Shown in pieces: positions 6,583-14,320 of a stretch of 15,017 nt of DNA. Every line of letters begins with the position of its first letter. The first letter of the stretch is position 1. This stretch comes from JANMDU01 sp043755865 (GTDB taxonomy: Bacteria; Pseudomonadota; Gammaproteobacteria; Burkholderiales; Burkholderiaceae_C), in contig JAYUSD010000224.1 in assembly GCA_043755865.1 (NCBI GenBank), positions 1 to 15,017 of the forward strand, given 5' to 3'. Position numbers and translations under genes: made by a program. The notes beneath the pieces are model-generated. The model worked only from the letters and a program-made list of their open reading frames with translations. It made no database searches and was not told the DNA's origin.

Positions 6583-7446
6583 ATGCTTATGCTTAGCCCC
6601 ACCACCGTCGCGACCTTGCTCACCAGCGCCATCACCCAAGGCCTGCCTCGTATTGACGCACAGATGCTCATGCTGCACGCGTGCGGGCACCAAGGGCATA
6701 AGCGTGCATGGCTGATTGCGCACAGTGATGAGCAGCTCAACGCGGATCAGCTCGCCGCATGGCACGCCGCCGTGCAGCGCCGTTTGACGGGCGAGCCCAT
6801 TGCTTACATCGTCGGCTACAAAGAGTTTTTTGGTTTGCGGCTGGCCATCAGCCCCGCCGTGCTTGACCCGCGCGACGATACCGAAACCCTGGTCGATTGG
6901 GCGCTGGAGCTGATGCCATCAACGCAATCATGCAAAGTGCTTGATTTGGGCACGGGCAGCGGTGCTGTGGCCTTAGCCATCGCCAAGCAGCGGCCATTGG
7001 CGCAAGTCACTGCCACAGATGCTTCTTACGAGGCCTTGGCCGTCGCGCGCAGCAATGCGCAGGCACATCAGCTTGCGCCTCGCTTCGTACAAGCTGATGC
7101 TCACCATCCCGATTGGTTTTCACAGTTGAAAGGCGAAGTCTTTGATCTGATCGTCTCCAATCCGCCTTACATCGCGCAAGCGGATGCGCATTTGGCCGCT
7201 TTACGGCATGAGCCTGCGATGGCGTTAATCAGCGGAGAAGACGGCTTAGACGCTATTCGCAGCATCATCACGCATGCTGCCAGACACCTGAGCGAGGGCG
7301 GCCATCTGCTGCTGGAGCATGGCTACGATCAAGCGCAGGCCGTGTGCCGCTTGTTGGCATCGCATGGGTTTGCCAACGCCACAACGCGCCAAGATTTGGC
7401 AGGGGTCGATCGTTGCAGCGGCGCTCAGCTTGGTACGTTTGGCTAA
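6583..7446 (+). CDS. prmC: Peptide chain release factor N5-glutamine methyltransferase PrmC
   Basis: A 287-residue SAM-dependent enzyme that methylates the glutamine of the GGQ motif in release factors RF1 and RF2. The N-terminal helical domain (1-90) ends with the family signature GEPIAYIVGYKEFFG. SAM-binding motif I is VLDLGTGSGAVAL (119-131), and the catalytic NPPYIA motif is at 193-198. PRDDTETLVDWAL matches the conserved block just before motif I. The ATG at 6583 has no clear ribosome site; the ATG at 6589 is two codons further in and equally possible. In many relatives prmC follows hemA and prfA. Here the upstream neighbour is the divergent isc operon, so prmC has been separated from its usual partner. 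Confidence 0.93.
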   Translation: MLMLSPTTVATLLTSAITQGLPRIDAQMLMLHACGHQGHKRAWLIAHSDEQLNADQLAAWHAAVQRRLTGEPIAYIVGYKEFFGLRLAISPAVLDPRDDTETLVDWALELMPSTQSCKVLDLGTGSGAVALAIAKQRPLAQVTATDASYEALAVARSNAQAHQLAPRFVQADAHHPDWFSQLKGEVFDLIVSNPPYIAQADAHLAALRHEPAMALISGEDGLDAIRSIITHAARHLSEGGHLLLEHGYDQAQAVCRLLASHGFANATTRQDLAGVDRCSGAQLGTFG

Positions 7447-7573
7447 GCCATGTCAACGTCGGCCCTGTGCCTGCCCAAAACAGCTTGCTCTTGGAGGCTG
7501 ATCAACTTAACTGGCGATTGCCGCTCCAAACGACGCTGCCGAGCCCACGCGTTAATCCTTTTATACGGCCTGA

Positions 7574-8050
7574 TCAATGATGATGCCCATGCTCGCCGTG
7601 CACATGGCCATGCGCTATTTCTTCTTCGCTGGCCGCTTTCACGCTCACGACCGAAATATCAAAGCGCAGCGTTTTGCCGGCATGCGGATGGTTGCCATCT
7701 AGCATCACCACGGGGCCTTTGACCTTCATCACGTTAAACACCGTTTCGGTACCATCTTCAGCAAGGCCTTGCAATTGCCCGCCCACTTTCACGCCCGGCG
7801 GAAATTCGCTTTTTGGAATTTCTTTGATCAAGCCCGGATCCAGCTCGCCGAAGGCTTGGGCAGGAGTCAAGGTGAGGCTGGTTTTATAACCCGCCTCTTG
7901 GCCTTCGAGCGCGGCTTCAATCGCCTCAAAGGTGTTTCCATAGCCGCCGTGCAGATAGGCCGTGGGCGCTTTGCTCTGCTCTAGCAATCTGCCAGATGGC
8001 TCAGAGACGGTATAGCGGATGGTCACGGCAGTGTTTTTTTCGATTTTCAT
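7574..8050 (-). CDS. SlyD-like FKBP-type peptidyl-prolyl isomerase with histidine-rich tail
   Basis: A 158-residue FKBP-type isomerase and folding helper of the SlyD/FkpB group, cytoplasmic (no signal peptide). The first half contains the FKBP core with YLHGGYGNTFEAIEAALEG. The insert-in-flap chaperone part follows (about 70-120), then NHPHAGKTLRFDI, which corresponds to the SlyD motif NHxLAGxxL. The C-terminus has seven histidines in the last twelve residues, suggesting nickel or other metal binding as in SlyD. It is shorter than E. coli SlyD (196) because the metal-binding tail is brief. It is placed on the opposite strand between prmC and grxD. A good promoter lies almost on top of the start codon and I see no ribosome site, so the mRNA may be nearly leaderless. 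Confidence 0.9.
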   Translation of the reverse strand: MKIEKNTAVTIRYTVSEPSGRLLEQSKAPTAYLHGGYGNTFEAIEAALEGQEAGYKTSLTLTPAQAFGELDPGLIKEIPKSEFPPGVKVGGQLQGLAEDGTETVFNVMKVKGPVVMLDGNHPHAGKTLRFDISVVSVKAASEEEIAHGHVHGEHGHHH

Positions 8051-8063
8051 TGGGATAGAAGCG

Positions 8064-8092
8064 ATTAGAGCGCTTTAGAAAGTATGAATCAA
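8064..8092 (-). promoter_or_regulatory. Candidate sigma70 promoter of the SlyD-like gene
   Basis: On the minus strand a -35 TTGATT (8087-8092) and a -10 TCTAAT (8064-8069) are separated by exactly 17 bases. The predicted start of transcription is near 8057, giving a leader of only about 7 bases before the ATG at 8048-8050, which fits the absence of a Shine-Dalgarno sequence. Confidence 0.5.
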
Positions 8093-8156
8093 GGCACGAT
8101 TATCCCCGCCCTGCCCGGACACGCTTATGACGCCCCAACCGGCACGCCGGCCGATT

Positions 8157-8165
8157 TGGGATAAT
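8157..8165 (+). promoter_or_regulatory. Candidate grxD promoter, extended -10
   Basis: TGGGATAAT (8157-8165) is an extended -10 element (TG, one base, then GATAAT). No convincing -35 is seen at the usual distance. Transcription would begin near 8172, about 36 bases before the grxD start codon. Confidence 0.4.
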
Positions 8166-8207
8166 GAGTCAAAGACCCCTATTTTTCTCAAATTGAAAGA
8201 ATTTCCA

Positions 8208-8525
8208 ATGAGCGACACGCAAACCAAAATTGACGGCCTCGTCAAAGGCAACGACATTGTGCTTTTCATGAAAGGCAGCGCCAGCTTTCCCATGTGCGGC
8301 TTCTCTGGCCGCGCCATCCAAATTTTAAAAGCCGTGGGCGTAGATACCAAAGGCATCACCACAGTTAACGTGCTCGATGACCCAGAAATCCGCGCCGGCA
8401 TCAAGGAATACAGCAACTGGCCTACAGTGCCTCAGCTCTACGTCAAAGGCGAATTCGTCGGCGGCTCCGACATCATGATGGAGATGTATGAAAACGGAGA
8501 ATTGCAGCAGGTGATTAACGCCTAG
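8208..8525 (+). CDS. grxD: Monothiol glutaredoxin, Grx4/GrxD type
   Basis: A 105-residue monothiol glutaredoxin. The CGFS active site is at residues 30-33 (SFPMCGFSGRA), and the glutathione-binding WPTVPQLYV and GGSDIMMEMYENGEL motifs follow. CGFS glutaredoxins bind a glutathione-ligated [2Fe-2S] cluster and hand it on, so this gene works in the same pathway as the isc operon at 420-6121. The ATG at 8208-8210 gives the normal N-terminus MSDTQTKIDG; an upstream in-frame extension to 8127 is unlikely to be translated. The ribosome site is weak (GAAAGA). A palindrome 20 bases after the stop may act as terminator. Confidence 0.95.
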   Translation: MSDTQTKIDGLVKGNDIVLFMKGSASFPMCGFSGRAIQILKAVGVDTKGITTVNVLDDPEIRAGIKEYSNWPTVPQLYVKGEFVGGSDIMMEMYENGELQQVINA

Positions 8526-8544
8526 GCTGCTTCTTTACTTCACC

Positions 8545-8589
8545 AAAAACCTGTAATTTGAAGAAATTTTCTTCAAATTACAGGTTTTT
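8545..8589. promoter_or_regulatory. Perfect 45-base palindrome between grxD and the AAA/DUF4143 gene
   Basis: Two perfect 22-base inverted arms with a single central base: the left arm, 8545-8566, starts AAAAACCTGTAATTTG; the right arm, 8568-8589, ends CAAATTACAGGTTTTT. A run of A on the left and of T on the right makes it look like a bidirectional terminator, although the stem is A/T-rich. It ends only 15 bases before the start of the ATPase gene. It may end grxD transcription, bind a regulator, or mark an insertion boundary. Confidence 0.65.
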
Positions 8590-8604
8590 TGCTATCATGT
8601 GTTG

Positions 8605-9792
8605 ATGATCTATCGACATATCACGCCTTGGCTACTCAAGCTCGCCAGTCAGTATCCCGTCATCACGCTCACGGGCCCACGGCAAAGCGGTAAGACGACG
8701 CTTGCTAAGCAACAGTTTCCGCATTTGCCCTATATCTCACTGGAAGATCCAGACACGCGCCGCTTTGCGCTGCAAGATCCGCGCAGCTTTTTGTCAGCCT
8801 TCACCCACGGTGCAATCATTGACGAAATACAGCGCGCGCCCGAGTTGCCTTCCTACTTGCAAACGCTGGTGGATGCTGATCCACGCCTAGGCAAATTCAT
8901 CCTCACGGGCAGCCAGCAGTTCGAGCTCATGACGCAGGTCAGCCAGTCGCTTGCGGGGCGCACAGCCATCGTCCGCCTGCTGCCCTTTACCTTGGCTGAA
9001 ACTCAAGCATTGCGACTTGCACAAAAACCAAAGACAGCCAAGCCCCTTAGCCTGCCTGAGACCATACTCACCGGCTTCTATCCCCGCATTCATGATCGCC
9101 AACTCGATCCTTCGCAAGCGCTCGCCGATTACTTCACGACCTATATCGAGCGCGATCTGCGCCAGCTTGCCGCCGTGCACGATTTGCAGCGCTTTCAGCG
9201 CTTTGTACAGCTTTGCGCGGGCCGTACTGGGCAATTGCTTAATCTCCATAGCCTTGGCAACGACGTAGGCATCTCCCACGCCACTGCGCGCGCATGGATT
9301 GATCTGCTGCAAACGAGTTTCATCATCCACTTGCTACCGCCGTGGTTTACGAACACCAGCAAACGTTTAATGAAGTCACCCAAGCTGTATTTCTACGATG
9401 TGGGTTTAGCTTGCTGGCTTCTGGGCTTGCGCAACGAAGCACAAGTCTCCCGCGATCCGCTGTGGGGCAGTCTGTTTGAAAACTTCATCATCATGGAAGC
9501 CCTCAAAGACCGCTACAACAGCGGCGAGAGCGCGCCGCTGCATTTTTACAGAGACAGTGAAGGCAATGAAGTCGACTTACTCATGGCTCAAGGACGCGGC
9601 CAGCACGCCATTGAAATCAAAGCCGGCGCAACCGTGAACCACGATTACTTCAAAGGCCTCAAAACCTTCGCTTCCCACCATCCCACCCAAATCAGCGGCG
9701 GCTCAGTCATCTATGGCGGGCAATCCAATCAACCGCGCAGCGATTGGCCTGTGTATTCATGGCAAAGCTTGCTCAGAAAAAACAGCTCTTAA
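8605..9792 (+). CDS. AAA ATPase with C-terminal DUF4143 (PD-(D/E)XK nuclease-like) domain
   Basis: A 395-residue protein of the widespread but functionally unassigned AAA_14/DUF4143 family. The N-terminal ATPase has Walker A GPRQSGKTT (24-32), Walker B AIIDEIQRAPEL (70-81) and the sensor-like ILTGSQQFELM (99-109). YIERDL (180-185) is typical of the family. A winged-helix segment follows about 205-240. The C-terminal part contains E322 and D324 (SEGNEVDLLMA) and E337-x-K339 (AIEIKAG), the arrangement of PD-(D/E)XK nuclease folds. The ATG at 8605 is chosen; GTG 8599 and TTG 8602 in frame directly upstream are alternatives. No ribosome site is visible, and a 45-base palindrome stands just before the start. 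These genes move often between genomes, and here it lies between housekeeping genes. It converges on the next gene with only 10 bases between stop codons. Confidence 0.9.
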   Translation: MIYRHITPWLLKLASQYPVITLTGPRQSGKTTLAKQQFPHLPYISLEDPDTRRFALQDPRSFLSAFTHGAIIDEIQRAPELPSYLQTLVDADPRLGKFILTGSQQFELMTQVSQSLAGRTAIVRLLPFTLAETQALRLAQKPKTAKPLSLPETILTGFYPRIHDRQLDPSQALADYFTTYIERDLRQLAAVHDLQRFQRFVQLCAGRTGQLLNLHSLGNDVGISHATARAWIDLLQTSFIIHLLPPWFTNTSKRLMKSPKLYFYDVGLACWLLGLRNEAQVSRDPLWGSLFENFIIMEALKDRYNSGESAPLHFYRDSEGNEVDLLMAQGRGQHAIEIKAGATVNHDYFKGLKTFASHHPTQISGGSVIYGGQSNQPRSDWPVYSWQSLLRKNSS

Positions 9793-9802
9793 TCGCCAAA
9801 AC

Positions 9803-10453
9803 TCAAGCCGCCTTGTATTCCCAATTCTTCTGCGCCGCATACACCGCGTTCGGATACGGCGGCTTGCCTCGGCTTCCGTTGTAGCGGCCCAGCGCCATGA
9901 AGGTGTCGCCACGTTCGCGCTCTAAGTAATGGCGCAAGATCACGCAGCCGAAGCGGATGTTGGTTTGCATATGGAAGAGCTTGCCGGCGTCGCCATCACC
10001 GATCACGCGGGTCCAAAACGGCATGATCTGCATGTAGCCGCGTGCGCCCACCACGCTGATGGCATGTTTGCGGAAATTGCTCTCGACTTGGATCAGGCCA
10101 AGGACGAGGGAGATATCTAAGCCCGCGCGCTTGGATTCGTACCAAACAGTTTGCAGGAATTCTTTGCGCGTCTCAAAATCGGTTTTCTTCTTTTTTAGAC
10201 GTGTGCTCATCTCGCCGAGCCAGCGCAGGTATTGCAGGCGGCTTTCGGTGTTGTTGAATTCGGGAATCGGCGGGGCAGAGCTCGATACAGCAGCTGTCAG
10301 CGCGCCGCGCACGGAATCTGCGAGCGGCTCTTCGAGTTGCCGGCCTGCTTGAGCGGGATTTGGGATAAATGAAGACGCTATTAAAGTAATAGCGCTCTGC
10401 GCAGTATATATGCCGGCCAAACGACGATTTGGCTTAAAATTTGAGTGCAGCAT
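9803..10453 (-). CDS. Lytic transglycosylase, SLT domain, with repeat-derived signal peptide
   Basis: A 216-residue periplasmic peptidoglycan-cleaving enzyme. The SLT domain (about 100-205) shows the catalytic Glu124 in IQVESNFRKH, the second motif GARGYMQIMP (137-145) and the third, ALGRYNGSRG (187-196). The N-terminus is positively charged (KPNRR, 7-11), then moderately hydrophobic, and ends in PNPAQA before G37, a good signal peptidase I site after Ala36. Residues 4-26 are encoded by a copy of the short repeat also found in hscA and in two intergenic regions. A lytic transglycosylase next to proS is usual for the group from memory, so the genes between (vapBC, DUF418) probably came later. 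Its start lies 16 bases after the vapC stop, so it may be expressed with vapBC. Confidence 0.9.
   Translation of the reverse strand: MLHSNFKPNRRLAGIYTAQSAITLIASSFIPNPAQAGRQLEEPLADSVRGALTAAVSSSAPPIPEFNNTESRLQYLRWLGEMSTRLKKKKTDFETRKEFLQTVWYESKRAGLDISLVLGLIQVESNFRKHAISVVGARGYMQIMPFWTRVIGDGDAGKLFHMQTNIRFGCVILRHYLERERGDTFMALGRYNGSRGKPPYPNAVYAAQKNWEYKAA
10377..10444 (+). repeat. Copy A of the 27-base-core repeat, in the signal peptide region of the lytic transglycosylase
   Basis: The core is at 10391-10417 (AGCGCTCTGCGCAGT, ATATAT, GCCGGC). It is preceded by the dyad GCTATTAAAGTAATAGC (10378-10394 region) and followed by GATTTGGCTTAAAATTTGAG. It is the most complete copy together with B. Read on the opposite strand it encodes SNFKPNRRLAGIYTAQSA and the residues after it in the lytic transglycosylase. 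Confidence 0.75.
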
Positions 10454-10469
10454 GGCTTTTCTAGTCTAC

Positions 10470-10853
10470 TCAATGCGCGCTTGGCTTTGCAAAAAACTGC
10501 ACCTGCGGCAAGCCTTGGTAATCCATATCCTGCGTCCAGAACTGCGCGTTGAACTCGATTGTCATGCTGTACATGGCTGCATCAGCGAGCGAGAGACCAT
10601 GAGCTTTTGATATTTTTGAAGCTGCAACGGCGCGAGCATCCGTCAAATCCAGCACTCGGCCTAAGCGCATGACGTTTAGGCAGCGGTCAACGATGTCGGC
10701 GTTCAGACTACGGCTTAAAATTTTGTGAACTTCAAAGAGCGCGATGGTAGGCACGAGCAATTGATTGCGCCGCTCGATGACGGGTTTGAAAATCGGGCCG
10801 TTTACACCCGCCAGAAAAAACGCGATCCAGCCGGATGAATCAACGACGTTCAT
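10470..10853 (-). CDS. vapC: VapC-family PIN-domain toxin ribonuclease
   Basis: A 127-residue PIN-domain protein. The metal-binding acidic residues are visible: Asp5 (NVVDSSGWIAFF), Glu41 (ALFEVHKIL), Asp91 (LSLADAAMYS) and Asp109/Asp111 (WTQDMDYQGL). The family cuts RNA (tRNA or rRNA in known cases) and is neutralised by its antitoxin. Its start overlaps the end of vapB by four bases (ATGA), the usual arrangement of such pairs. The full set of acidic residues suggests an active toxin. The specific RNA target cannot be told from sequence. Confidence 0.9.
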   Translation of the reverse strand: MNVVDSSGWIAFFLAGVNGPIFKPVIERRNQLLVPTIALFEVHKILSRSLNADIVDRCLNVMRLGRVLDLTDARAVAASKISKAHGLSLADAAMYSMTIEFNAQFWTQDMDYQGLPQVQFFAKPSAH

Positions 10854-11074
10854 TCAAACATCCGATCAGGTTCTTTCTCAGGCTCAATATTGCCTAAATC
10901 GTACCCTTTCAGCATCCCGTAATAGGCGCTGATGGGCAGCTCGGGCTTGATGATCAACTCGCAGCCACGCACTTCAAAATGAATATGCGAGCCGGGGCTG
11001 ATGCCTAGTTGGTTGCGCATGGCAATCGGCAGTGTGACTTGGCCTTTACTGGAGACGATGGCTTCGGCGTGCAT
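10850..11074 (-). CDS. vapB: AbrB/MazE-type (VapB) antitoxin
   Basis: A 74-residue antitoxin. Residues about 5-45 form a swapped-hairpin AbrB DNA-binding domain with the signature SSKGQVTLPIAMRNQLGI. The acidic C-terminus (EPEKEPDRMFE) is the likely VapC-binding segment. It comes first in the operon and overlaps vapC by four bases. A ribosome site AAGGA lies six bases before the ATG at 11072-11074. A promoter-like pair and an inverted repeat in the leader fit autoregulation by the VapBC complex. Confidence 0.9.
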   Translation of the reverse strand: MHAEAIVSSKGQVTLPIAMRNQLGISPGSHIHFEVRGCELIIKPELPISAYYGMLKGYDLGNIEPEKEPDRMFE

Positions 11075-11089
11075 GAAAATTCCTTAAAA

Positions 11090-11112
11090 GTAAAGCAAAT
11101 AGATTTCTTTAC
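11090..11112. promoter_or_regulatory. Inverted repeat in the vapBC leader, candidate operator
   Basis: GTAAAG (11090-11095) and CTTTAC (11107-11112) are perfect inverted copies, with partial symmetry continuing inward (AAAT/ATTT). The site lies 16-38 bases before the vapB start, just downstream of the predicted start of transcription, where AbrB-type antitoxins of such operons bind. Binding is inferred. Confidence 0.4.
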
Positions 11113-11126
11113 AACGCATTAAGTAG

Positions 11127-11155
11127 ATCATAAGCCAATATCAAGCGCTTCGCAA
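11127..11155 (-). promoter_or_regulatory. Candidate vapBC promoter
   Basis: On the minus strand -35 TTGCGA (11150-11155) and -10 TATGAT (11127-11132) are spaced 17 bases. The start of transcription would be near 11120, about 46 bases before vapB. A second possible pair, TTGATA and TAATGC, overlaps it. The -35 lies inside a seven-base stem hairpin (CGCTTCG-CAA-CGAAGCG, 11146-11162). Confidence 0.45.
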
Positions 11156-11177
11156 CGAAGCGATTTGAGCCCCCATT

Positions 11178-11243
11178 GCTACAAATATAATAGCACTCTG
11201 CGCAGTGTGTATGCCGGCTAGATGATGATTTGATCTTAATTTA
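11178..11243 (+). repeat. Copy B of the 27-base-core repeat, between DUF418 gene and vapB
   Basis: The core is at 11192-11218 (AGCACTCTGCGCAGT, GTGTAT, GCCGGC). It is preceded by GCTACAAATATAATAGC and followed by GATGATTTGATCTTAAT. It shares 16 consecutive bases with copy D in hscA and the same flank organisation with copy A. No gene covers this copy, so it may represent the element free from coding constraint. Confidence 0.7.
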
Positions 11244-11245
11244 TT

Positions 11246-11259
11246 CAACGAATTCGTTG
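11246..11259. promoter_or_regulatory. Perfect 14-base palindrome after the DUF418 gene
   Basis: CAACGAATTCGTTG is its own inverse complement and lies about 22 bases after the DUF418 stop, followed on the minus strand by an A/T-rich stretch. A second small palindrome AAAGCGCTTT-like lies at 11269-11280. Together they could act as a weak terminator or a protein site; there is no loop or strong U run, so neither is certain. Confidence 0.25.
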
Positions 11260-11280
11260 TAGACCGAGAAAAGCGCTTTC

Positions 11281-12465
11281 TTAGGCGCGGATTTTATGGC
11301 TGCTGCCAAGCCAACGCGACAGCGGATCTTTGACATTATTGCGCGCAGCAGATCTGGCGAGCAAGACAGCGAACAGCCAAGTAGCAAGAAGCGTCAAAAA
11401 ACCAGCAGCGGAATTTTTAAACAGCGGGGAAAGCCACCCACCAAAAACAGGGCTCACTCCCAGCATCAAACATATCGACAAGCCAAGATACATCGCGAGC
11501 GTGTAGCGGCCGGCAGGCGCAAGCCACAAAGCTGCGCGATGTTGCCCTTTTCCGGCGTGGCGCATGTAGAGGGCGAGGCAACAAGCCAACCACCAAATAC
11601 CGCTCGGTACAGACAGCATCGCAATTGCGCTCAGCTGATTTAAGCCGCCGTGCGCATTGAAGCGCTCAACTGCATAAACCGCCCAAAATGTACAAAGCCC
11701 ACTGCTGCAAAACAACTGAAACAGCCCGAGGTATCGCTGCCAAAATTGTCGAGCGAAAGCGCGATTGCTCAAAAGGCGCAGGCGGTACAACAGCATTCCG
11801 CAAATGCTTAGCCAAACATACAAGGGCAGGAAAAGCGTTACCGACGCGATGGCCGTATAAATGTAGTGAGACGCCGTGAGCTTGAAAAATTCTGGCCAAG
11901 AGCTCACTGCTGAGTATGCAGGCATTGCACCTTCGGGCGGCATATCCAAAGCCGCCAAGCCGGAAGCAATAATCGCCAATACAGAAAACGCGAGCCACCA
12001 TTTCCAAATTTTTAGCAGCTTAGAAAGCTTGCATCTTTTTAAGCCCACGCTCGTCGCCCAGCGAGCGACGATCAAGCCGGCGATGGCGTACGCCGTGAGT
12101 ACATCGCCAAAGTAAATCAGCAGCCCATGCGCCATGCCGAGCAGCAACAGCTTGCAATAGCGCGAGCGCAATGCGGCTCTCGGCGATACGCCACGTACGC
12201 TCAGCTGATTCGAAATACTCTGCAAACTGTAGCCAAACAACACACACAGCAGTGGCCATGCTTTTCCCTGGAATAAGAAAAACAACATGCCATAAACAAC
12301 AAGTGAAAAGCTGGAATCTGCTGGAGCAGGCGCGCCCATGGGAATGGGATAGCCCGGCGCGCTTAAATAGCCCAAACCGTTGACGACGAATACCCCCAAA
12401 ACCGCCAATACGCGCAAAACATCCGCATTCGGCTCTCGCCTTGAATTCGCTGAGCCTCTATTCAC
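11281..12465 (-). CDS. DUF418 (YeiB-family) integral membrane protein
   Basis: A 394-residue polytopic inner-membrane protein with about ten hydrophobic segments. Family features are visible: the N-terminal NADVLRVLAVLGVFVVNG (13-30, the conserved xDxLRGxAxxGIxxxN pattern), FQGKAWPLLCVLFGYSL (conserved F.GK....LFG), LLLLGMAHGLLIYFGDVLTA (RR.L.LL..G..H....DIL), and in the C-terminal DUF418 domain LAPAGRYTLAMYLGLSI and DPLSRWLGS (for the usual GPLExLWR). Members are linked to transport or acyl transfer but the function is not established. The start is a GTG at 12463-12465, because no ATG occurs before residue 43. It begins one base after the proS stop, so translation is probably coupled to proS. 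No ribosome site of its own is visible. Confidence 0.85.
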   Translation of the reverse strand: MNRGSANSRREPNADVLRVLAVLGVFVVNGLGYLSAPGYPIPMGAPAPADSSFSLVVYGMLFFLFQGKAWPLLCVLFGYSLQSISNQLSVRGVSPRAALRSRYCKLLLLGMAHGLLIYFGDVLTAYAIAGLIVARWATSVGLKRCKLSKLLKIWKWWLAFSVLAIIASGLAALDMPPEGAMPAYSAVSSWPEFFKLTASHYIYTAIASVTLFLPLYVWLSICGMLLYRLRLLSNRAFARQFWQRYLGLFQLFCSSGLCTFWAVYAVERFNAHGGLNQLSAIAMLSVPSGIWWLACCLALYMRHAGKGQHRAALWLAPAGRYTLAMYLGLSICLMLGVSPVFGGWLSPLFKNSAAGFLTLLATWLFAVLLARSAARNNVKDPLSRWLGSSHKIRA

Positions 12466-12466
12466 A

Positions 12467-14206
<1,740 letters not shown>

Positions 14207-14264
14207 GCGGGGATCTTTATCGTCAAATGAGGGGACTAAATTGAAACAAGTGCAAGCAGAAGTC

Positions 14265-14292
14265 TTGTAAAAGTCTTGCAGCCGGGCATAAT
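14265..14292 (+). promoter_or_regulatory. Candidate rppH promoter
   Basis: -35 TTGTAA (14265-14270) and -10 CATAAT (14287-14292) with 16 bases between. Transcription would start near 14299, about 22 bases before the ATG of rppH, with the ribosome site GGAG at 14311-14314 in between. The -35 lies in a direct repeat of AAGTCTTG (starting near 14260 and 14271). Confidence 0.5.
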
Positions 14293-14320
14293 GATTTCAG
14301 TTTAAAAATTGGAGTTGATT

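Noticed and set aside
6426..6740. Minus-strand frame between iscR and prmC
   Set aside because: It overlaps the start of prmC in antisense and a repeat copy, with no recognisable content.
7450..7722. Plus-strand frame starting just after prmC
   Set aside because: Its second half is antisense to the histidine-rich end of the SlyD-like gene, and the translation has no recognisable domain.
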